Below, one piece after another: positions 6,995-11,479 of a stretch of 11,479 bases of DNA. This stretch comes from Neptuniibacter sp. (GTDB lineage: Bacteria > Pseudomonadota > Gammaproteobacteria > Pseudomonadales > Balneatricaceae). The stretch is taken from contig JAIBDV010000051.1 of the NCBI GenBank assembly GCA_024686055.1, positions 1-11,479 on the forward strand, read 5' to 3'. Both the position numbers and the translations under genes were made by a program. The notes under the pieces are model-generated. The model had not been told where the DNA came from. It saw only the letters and a list, made by a program, of their open reading frames with translations, and did no database searches. How positions within the stretch are numbered: position 1 is the first letter of the stretch; each line of letters begins with the position of its first letter.

Positions 6995-7037
6995 GCCTCG
7001 GTAAAACCCGCTTGCAGCCCCCTCAAGGAAGAACTGT

Positions 7038-9968
7038 TTACGCCAGAAGCTCTGTAGTCTGCTGTACCTGATCACCCTCAGGCGGCAGCGCGTCCATCGA
7101 CTCCGACCAGACTTCCACCCGGTTTCGGCCCTGTCGCTTTGCCTGGTACAACGCCAGATCCGCCTGACTGAGCATACGGGCGTAACTGTTTGCCCCCTGG
7201 TTATCCACCAGTCCGATGCTGACTGTTAACTGTAGTCCGGGTACCGACGTGATTTGAGGATGCTGAGCAATACTCAACCTCAATCGCTCACACTGTTCCA
7301 GCGCCGCTGCCAGATCAGACTCAGGAAAGACCAGTGTAAACTCTTCCCCACCCCAGCGAGCCAGCAGCCAGCCCGGCTGCAACTGGCTCTGTAACAGATC
7401 AGCCACGACACAGATCGCTTCATCCCCCACCAGGTGTGACCAGCGATCGTTGATCCGTTTAAAGTGATCAATATCCAGCACCGCCAGCACAAGCGTACTG
7501 TGTTGCTGAGCGGCATGACGAAATTGTGCGGCAAAGGTTTCATCAAAGGCCCGCCGGTTGGGTAAGCCGGTCAGCGCGTCTTCCCGCGCCTGACGCTCGA
7601 AGGCTGCGGCCTGGCGGCGCAGAGCGGCTGTCTGCTGTGCGACCCGTTCATTGAGTTTCACTTCAATCTGTTGCAACCGGTACACCCGCCATTTACTTAT
7701 CAACGCCACCAGCCCGGCAACCAATAGCAATATCAACACTCGAAACCAGGTTCGTTGCCAGAAGTAGGGCTGCTGAATGATATCGACCGATACCTCATTC
7801 AGCCCCCAGTACAAAGATGGGTAGCCAGCCTGAATCCGCAGGCGGTAGTGGCCCGGCGGCAAATTGGTGTATTCAACGCGGCGCTGATTACCACGTTCAA
7901 CCCAATGCAAGTCAAAGCCCTCCAGTAAGGTGCGGTAACGAATATGGCCGGGGTCACTATAATTAAGCCCGGCATAACGAACAGTAAGCCGATCAGAGCC
8001 CGGGGCAAGGCTGAGCGAAGCTGACAAAGGTTGAGGCTTATCATCCACCCGTAGCCCTTCGATCCATACCGGAAAGTAGGCCGTTTCCTGACCAAGCTCG
8101 CGCTCTGGCTGAACCCGCGCAGCGCCCATCGCTGTGGCTACCCAGATCCACCCCTGCTTATCCATCACAGCGGAGGGGCTGGATGCACCATTTATCTGGG
8201 CGGTAGCAAGGCCATCACTCTCGTCAAAAATATCAACTTCCAGCCGCTCGTCCTCCTGATCTATATATCGATTCAGACCAGCAATACTGACCCGTATAAC
8301 CCCACGACTGCTGGTCAGCCACAAACCACCCTGGCGGTCAGCCACCGTCTGAAAAACCGTATCACTGGGCAAGCCATCATCCTGACTGATCAGGCGCTGT
8401 TGCTGATCGACAAAACGATACCGCACCAGGCCCCGCTCCGTACTCAGCCAGAGATAACCCGGCTGGAACAGCAGGCCAAACACCTTCTCAACATCATCCA
8501 GCTCCGACAGGTCCAGGTTATGAAACCGGCCTTCGCTAAACCAGGACGCGGTATTATTGGTACCTGCCCATACCCGGCCCTGATCGTCTCGTTCCAGTAC
8601 CCAGATAAATTCATCACGCAAGCCATCAGCCATATCTAGCCGCCGCAGGCGACCATTGGCCTGTCGCAGGGTGACCCCCAGCGGCGTCCCCATCCACAGC
8701 GTACCCTGGTCATCAAACAGCAGAGCACGAATTTCATTACTGCTTAAGCCACTGGCTACCGTTTCAACCTGTTTTAGCGTCCCCGCTTTCCAGCGGAACA
8801 GACCTTGACTGTAGGTGCCTATCCAGACGCTACCGTCCGGGCCTTCCGTCAGGCTGAGCACGGACAGTGTGGTCAACGGGACAGGCAGTTTAATCGGCTC
8901 TGCCTGGTCCTTTTCAATCCGCGACAGACCCCGACTGCTGCCGGTCCAGATGCTGCCATCCGAATGGCTGAGTACAGTACGAATATAGTTACCATTGAGC
9001 CCACGCTGTTCCGTCCAGTTACTAAACAACGCATCTTTTACCCGGATAAGGCCGGCATTGGTGCCCACCCAGATATTCTTTTCCCGGTCCTGCAACAATG
9101 CCAGCACCCGTGTATCAGGTATCCCCTGCTCTGGTCCCAGGTGTTCTAACCCGCGCTCACTCAGGCGATAGAGCCCTGATTTTATGGTGCCGAACCAGAG
9201 GTTCCCCAGGGAGTCCCGCAACAGACTACTGACTGATTTATCAGCCAGCGCCGGAGACAGTGGCACAAAATGCTCCTGCCGCTCTACCCAGGCTCCCTGT
9301 GTTGTCGCCACCAGCAACTGCCCATCGGGCTGCAACAGAAGATCATAAACCGTCCCCTGGGGTAGCCCATGCTCTGCACCAAACCGCTGAATCACGCCGC
9401 CATCAAGTTGAAACAGGCCCTGATCTGCCGCCAGCCAGAGATGCCCCTGGTTATCTTCTACCAGCTTATGGCCTAACACATTGGGTAAAACCAGTTGATC
9501 AACATCAGGCTGATCAGCCGAACGCCGGTACAGCCCTTTCCCCTCCACCGCCAGCCAGAGATCACCATCACGGGTTCGTAACATGTGTCTGACCTGGCCA
9601 GCAGCTGGCGTTAATGCCTGCCAGCGCCCCTGGTGGTAGCGCGAAATACCACCCCGGGCAGAGGCCACAAACATAGCGCCATCCACTTCAACCGATGCTG
9701 ACCTGATCGCTGATGACGGCAACCCCGTCACCTCGCCCCGACCGAACAGGTCAAAACTGACACCGTTATACCGAGCCAGCCCCTCCCAGGTCGCCAGCCA
9801 CAGGTAACCGTCCCCGGTCTGCACCAGGCCATTGATACTGTTGTGGGGTAAACCATCGCTGCTATCCCAGCGCTTTACAGAGTAATCAGACAGAGGAATC
9901 GGCAGCTCAGCAGCGCAGATGCTTGCCAACAGGGGCAAGAGAAGTACCAGATAGCTCAGCTTTTTCAC
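7038..9968 (-). CDS. Periplasmic two-propeller (Reg_prop/Y_Y_Y) diguanylate cyclase
   Basis: From the GTG at 9968 this is a 976-residue membrane sensor that should make cyclic di-GMP. It has a signal peptide (MKKLSYLVLLLPLLASICA), then roughly 14 Reg_prop blades such as DGYLWLATWEGLARYNG and DGSIWTGSSRGLSRI (about 30-640), enough for two seven-bladed propellers. A Y_Y_Y domain follows (about 650-735, LEGFDLHWVERGN...YTNLPPGHYRLRIQAG), one transmembrane helix (about 741-760), a helical linker, and a GGDEF domain. The cyclase has DALTGLPNRR, D832 in LDIDHFKRIND and GGEEF at 873-877, so it should be active. The inhibitory RxxD site is QPGW, so product inhibition there is unlikely. An ATG at 10031 would add 21 residues with no signal-peptide character; AAGGAAG before the GTG favours the shorter form. 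The ligand is unknown. Confidence 0.93.
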   Translation of the reverse strand: MKKLSYLVLLLPLLASICAAELPIPLSDYSVKRWDSSDGLPHNSINGLVQTGDGYLWLATWEGLARYNGVSFDLFGRGEVTGLPSSAIRSASVEVDGAMFVASARGGISRYHQGRWQALTPAAGQVRHMLRTRDGDLWLAVEGKGLYRRSADQPDVDQLVLPNVLGHKLVEDNQGHLWLAADQGLFQLDGGVIQRFGAEHGLPQGTVYDLLLQPDGQLLVATTQGAWVERQEHFVPLSPALADKSVSSLLRDSLGNLWFGTIKSGLYRLSERGLEHLGPEQGIPDTRVLALLQDREKNIWVGTNAGLIRVKDALFSNWTEQRGLNGNYIRTVLSHSDGSIWTGSSRGLSRIEKDQAEPIKLPVPLTTLSVLSLTEGPDGSVWIGTYSQGLFRWKAGTLKQVETVASGLSSNEIRALLFDDQGTLWMGTPLGVTLRQANGRLRRLDMADGLRDEFIWVLERDDQGRVWAGTNNTASWFSEGRFHNLDLSELDDVEKVFGLLFQPGYLWLSTERGLVRYRFVDQQQRLISQDDGLPSDTVFQTVADRQGGLWLTSSRGVIRVSIAGLNRYIDQEDERLEVDIFDESDGLATAQINGASSPSAVMDKQGWIWVATAMGAARVQPERELGQETAYFPVWIEGLRVDDKPQPLSASLSLAPGSDRLTVRYAGLNYSDPGHIRYRTLLEGFDLHWVERGNQRRVEYTNLPPGHYRLRIQAGYPSLYWGLNEVSVDIIQQPYFWQRTWFRVLILLLVAGLVALISKWRVYRLQQIEVKLNERVAQQTAALRRQAAAFERQAREDALTGLPNRRAFDETFAAQFRHAAQQHSTLVLAVLDIDHFKRINDRWSHLVGDEAICVVADLLQSQLQPGWLLARWGGEEFTLVFPESDLAAALEQCERLRLSIAQHPQITSVPGLQLTVSIGLVDNQGANSYARMLSQADLALYQAKRQGRNRVEVWSESMDALPPEGDQVQQTTELLA

Positions 9969-9975
9969 GTGTACA

Positions 9976-9982
9976 CTTCCTT
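9976..9982 (-). promoter_or_regulatory. Ribosome binding site supporting the GTG start of the diguanylate cyclase
   Basis: On the minus strand AAGGAAG has its GGA core nine bases before the GTG at 9968-9966. The first residues after the GTG (KKLSYLVLLLPLL) form a clean signal peptide. The upstream ATG at 10031 would bury that signal behind 21 residues. Confidence 0.7.
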
Positions 9983-10181
9983 TTGTACAGTCAGGTATCA
10001 ACGCAGGCAGGTCGTCAACACAACCGGACACCCAAGCCAGTCAACAGACACCATAACAAGATACGGGGACAACTCTGTTTCGAACAGTACCAACTAGCGG
10101 GAAGGTGACCCTGAGCAGCCTCTGCTTCACCGCAGCCAACCCTGCCGCTTTGGTGTGATATCCACCAGACTGGGCGGTCGC

Positions 10182-10187
10182 TATACT
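10182..10187 (+). promoter_or_regulatory. Possible -10 box for the TauE/SafE gene
   Basis: TATACT lies 29 bases before the ATG at 10217, a fitting distance for a short leader, but no good -35 hexamer sits 16-18 bases upstream. The 248-base region between the divergent cyclase and permease genes shows no other strong promoter. CTGTT-TCG-AACAG at 10075-10087 is a small inverted repeat there. Confidence 0.35.
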
Positions 10188-10216
10188 GCGCCGCTCAACC
10201 GCCAACGGAGTCCGCT

Positions 10217-10963
10217 ATGGAGCTGTTACCCGCCTCTCTCAGTCTGTTTGATGCCACTGTGCTGATTATATCCGCAGGTATTACCTCGCTGATTACTGCC
10301 GCCATGGGAATCGGCGGCGGCGTGTTACTGCTGGCGGTGATGGCGACGATTGTGCCCGCCGCCGCGCTGATTCCGCTGCACGGGCTGGTGCAGCTGGGCT
10401 CCAACGGCAATCGTGCCTGGCTGACCCGTCAGCACACTCAATGGCCGGTTGTACGGCGGTTTTTACTGGGGGCGGTCGTGGGCGCTGCGCTGGCCTCACT
10501 CATTGTGGTGCAACTCCCCCTGCAATGGATTCAGTTCAGTGTGGCGGGGTTTATTCTCTATCTGGTGTGGGGGCCAAAGCCAGGCAAGCACCCGCTGGGG
10601 CACGGCGGCCAGGTCGCCGCCGGGGCACTGACTACGCTGGTATCGATGTTTGTTGGCGCAACCGGGCCTCTCGTGGCCGGGTTTATCCACCGCCATGAGC
10701 TGGACAAACTGGCGACCACCGCCACTTTTGCCAGCTGTATGAGCGGCCAGCACCTGCTGAAAATGCTGGTTTTCAGCAGCATTGGTTTTGCCTTCTGGCA
10801 GTGGCTGCCATTGCTGGCGCTGATGATCCTGGCGGGCACTCTGGGTTCATGGCTGGGGCTGAAGCTGCTGAATAAAATGCCTGCCAGCCTGTTCCGCACG
10901 CTGTTTCGCTGGAGTGTCACCCTGCTGGCATTGCGACTGTTATGGCAGGCAACGCTGGCCTGA
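10217..10963 (+). CDS. TauE/SafE-family permease
   Basis: A 248-residue inner-membrane protein with about eight hydrophobic segments in two related halves, as in the TauE/SafE family often linked to export of sulfite, sulfoacetate or other small anions. The first half carries AAMGIGGGVLLLAVM followed by PLHGLVQLGSNGNRAW; the second carries FVGATGPLVAGF and ATTATFASCMSGQHLLKMLVF, the usual paired glycine-rich motifs. The length is normal. GGAG (10207-10210) six bases before the ATG supports the start. It is divergent from the cyclase gene and convergent with bfd. The transported substrate cannot be told, and no sulfur-metabolism genes are visible nearby. Confidence 0.92.
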   Translation: MELLPASLSLFDATVLIISAGITSLITAAMGIGGGVLLLAVMATIVPAAALIPLHGLVQLGSNGNRAWLTRQHTQWPVVRRFLLGAVVGAALASLIVVQLPLQWIQFSVAGFILYLVWGPKPGKHPLGHGGQVAAGALTTLVSMFVGATGPLVAGFIHRHELDKLATTATFASCMSGQHLLKMLVFSSIGFAFWQWLPLLALMILAGTLGSWLGLKLLNKMPASLFRTLFRWSVTLLALRLLWQATLA

Positions 10964-10981
10964 GCCCTGCCCACTGCACAC

Positions 10982-11011
10982 AAAAAACCCGAGTCGTTAC
11001 CGGCTCGGGTT
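10982..11011 (-). terminator. Rho-independent terminator for bfd
   Basis: Read on the minus strand, AACCCGAGCCG pairs with CGACTCGGGTT (11 bp with one wobble pair) around a GTAA loop, and the T-run continues to 10982, giving six T in all. It lies 41 bases after the bfd stop. On the plus strand the same hairpin has only two T residues, so it is a weak terminator at best for the TauE-type gene. Confidence 0.85.
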
Positions 11012-11052
11012 CTGGAATCGCTAAGGATCAGCGGCTGTTCAGCCATTGCGCA

Positions 11053-11244
11053 CTAACGGGCGCAGCAGCCACCACGATCATCTTTCTGATGCGAGCGCAT
11101 AATCTGCTTCGCCGCACAGGCACATTTGCCACACTGCGATGCCACATTCAGCTCACGGTTCAGGTCACGCATGGTGCGGGCGCCCTGGTCCATAGCGTCG
11201 CGGATCTGGCGGTCAGTCACGTCTTTACAGATGCAGATGTACAT
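11053..11244 (-). CDS. bfd: Bacterioferritin-associated ferredoxin Bfd
   Basis: A 63-residue [2Fe-2S] protein, MYICICKDVTDRQIRDAM... The cluster ligands C4 and C6 (CIC) and C38 and C41 (QCGKC) sit exactly as in Pseudomonas aeruginosa Bfd. In that system Bfd docks on bacterioferritin and passes electrons that reduce and release stored iron. The open frame extends 22 residues upstream to 11310, but AAGAGAG just before the ATG at 11244, the family N-terminus and the Fur/promoter sites inside the extension support the short form. The C-terminus ends DDRGGCCAR, with two extra cysteines (C60, C61) not part of the usual ligand set. No bacterioferritin gene is in the window. Confidence 0.94.
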   Translation of the reverse strand: MYICICKDVTDRQIRDAMDQGARTMRDLNRELNVASQCGKCACAAKQIMRSHQKDDRGGCCAR

Positions 11245-11268
11245 GGCGAACTCTCTTGTTGAACTGCA

Positions 11269-11287
11269 ATTGATAATACTTATCATT
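11269..11287. promoter_or_regulatory. Fur box
   Basis: ATTGATAATACTTATCATT contains TGATAAT-A-CTTATCA, the 7-1-7 inverted repeat of the Fur consensus (TGATAATNATTATCA) with one mismatch. It covers the bfd -10 box, so iron-loaded Fur should block bfd transcription and iron starvation should switch it on. This fits the role of Bfd in freeing stored iron. A possible degenerate half-site (TGAAAAT on the minus strand) lies near 11318-11324. Confidence 0.85.
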
Positions 11288-11301
11288 GTGTTCTGTAACA
11301 A
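11273..11301 (-). promoter_or_regulatory. bfd: bfd promoter (-35/-10)
   Basis: On the minus strand TTGTTA (11301-11296) and TATTAT (11278-11273) are separated by 17 bases and score as a good sigma-70 promoter. The predicted start is about 20 bases before the bfd ATG. The -10 box lies within the Fur box. Confidence 0.7.
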
Positions 11302-11365
11302 GTTCTGCAACGTGAATAATTTTCATTTATATCCCGCTGACCCGCCCGCACCTTCCAGCCACGGC

Positions 11366-11479
11366 TTACAGCGCAATCGCCAGATCAGACTGCACGGTGC
11401 TGCTACAGGCCAGCACATAACCCGCGGCGATCTCTCCTTCGGTCAGGGTTGCCTGGCTGCTGGAGTCAACGTCACCCGC
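11366..11479 (-). CDS. [2Fe-2S] ferredoxin-domain oxidoreductase, C-terminal fragment
   Basis: The minus strand is open from the right edge to a TAA at 11368-11366, giving the last 37 residues. ATLTEGEIAAGYVLACSS followed by SDLAIAL matches the end of a plant-type [2Fe-2S] ferredoxin domain; the cysteine in LACSS is the fourth cluster ligand. The same ending is found in multidomain NAD(P)H reductases such as the hybrid-cluster protein reductase Hcr (E. coli: TLTDAEIAEGYVLAC) and in oxygenase reductases such as GbcB. With so little sequence I cannot choose between them. It lies upstream of bfd on the same strand, 121 bases away, with no obvious terminator, and bfd has its own promoter. Confidence 0.75.
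   Translation of the reverse strand, partial: AGDVDSSSQATLTEGEIAAGYVLACSSTVQSDLAIAL

Noticed and set aside
11245..11310. 22-residue N-terminal extension of Bfd
   Set aside because: The extension overlaps the Fur box and promoter, differs from the family N-terminus MYxCxC, and the internal ATG has its own ribosome site.
1..11479. CRISPR array, mobile element, tRNA or rRNA
   Set aside because: No regularly spaced repeats, transposase-like frames, terminal inverted repeats or recognisable structural RNA sequences were seen on either strand.

Overview
The window looks like chromosomal DNA of a marine-type gammaproteobacterium, perhaps near Oceanospirillales/Alteromonadales. This is inferred from the moderately GC-rich coding sequence, the PutA/PutP and Bfd sequence types, a Fur box of the classic TGATAAT type, and a periplasmic-propeller GGDEF protein. 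No species can be named. There is no sign of a phage, insertion sequence, CRISPR array, tRNA or rRNA.

Layout. Bases 1-128 hold the last 41 codons of a Sel1-repeat protein, in noticeably more AT-rich DNA. Bases 129-453 are non-coding and carry a rho-independent terminator and a palindrome in front of putA. Bases 454-5924 (+ strand) are a proline utilisation cluster: a PutA with proline dehydrogenase and P5C/glutamate-semialdehyde dehydrogenase domains but no DNA-binding domain (454-3570), a 225-residue protein overlapping it by one base (3570-4247), and the Na+/proline symporter PutP (4434-5924). A strong terminator follows (5992-6026). On the minus strand from 10 kb back to 6 kb lie a periplasmic two-propeller/GGDEF diguanylate cyclase (7038-9968), a LysE/RhtB-type exporter (6299-6946), and a small YkgJ-type cysteine-cluster protein (6042-6299) that overlaps the exporter gene by one base. 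A TauE/SafE-type permease is on the plus strand (10217-10963). It converges on a minus-strand bfd gene (11053-11244) whose promoter is overlapped by a Fur box. The right edge holds the last 37 codons of a [2Fe-2S] ferredoxin-domain oxidoreductase on the minus strand.

How the genes fit together. PutP imports proline with Na+; PutA oxidises it through P5C to glutamate. The small gene after putA matches the non-catalytic C-terminal ALDH-superfamily domain that type B PutAs carry at the end of one long chain. Here it is a separate, apparently translationally coupled protein, so this is a split type B PutA. An in-frame TAA just upstream of the second ATG and a well-placed ribosome binding site argue against a sequencing frameshift. 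This split enzyme is the most interesting thing in the window. The bfd gene should be iron-repressed and help release iron from bacterioferritin. The diguanylate cyclase, the exporter/YkgJ pair and TauE have no visible link to proline metabolism.
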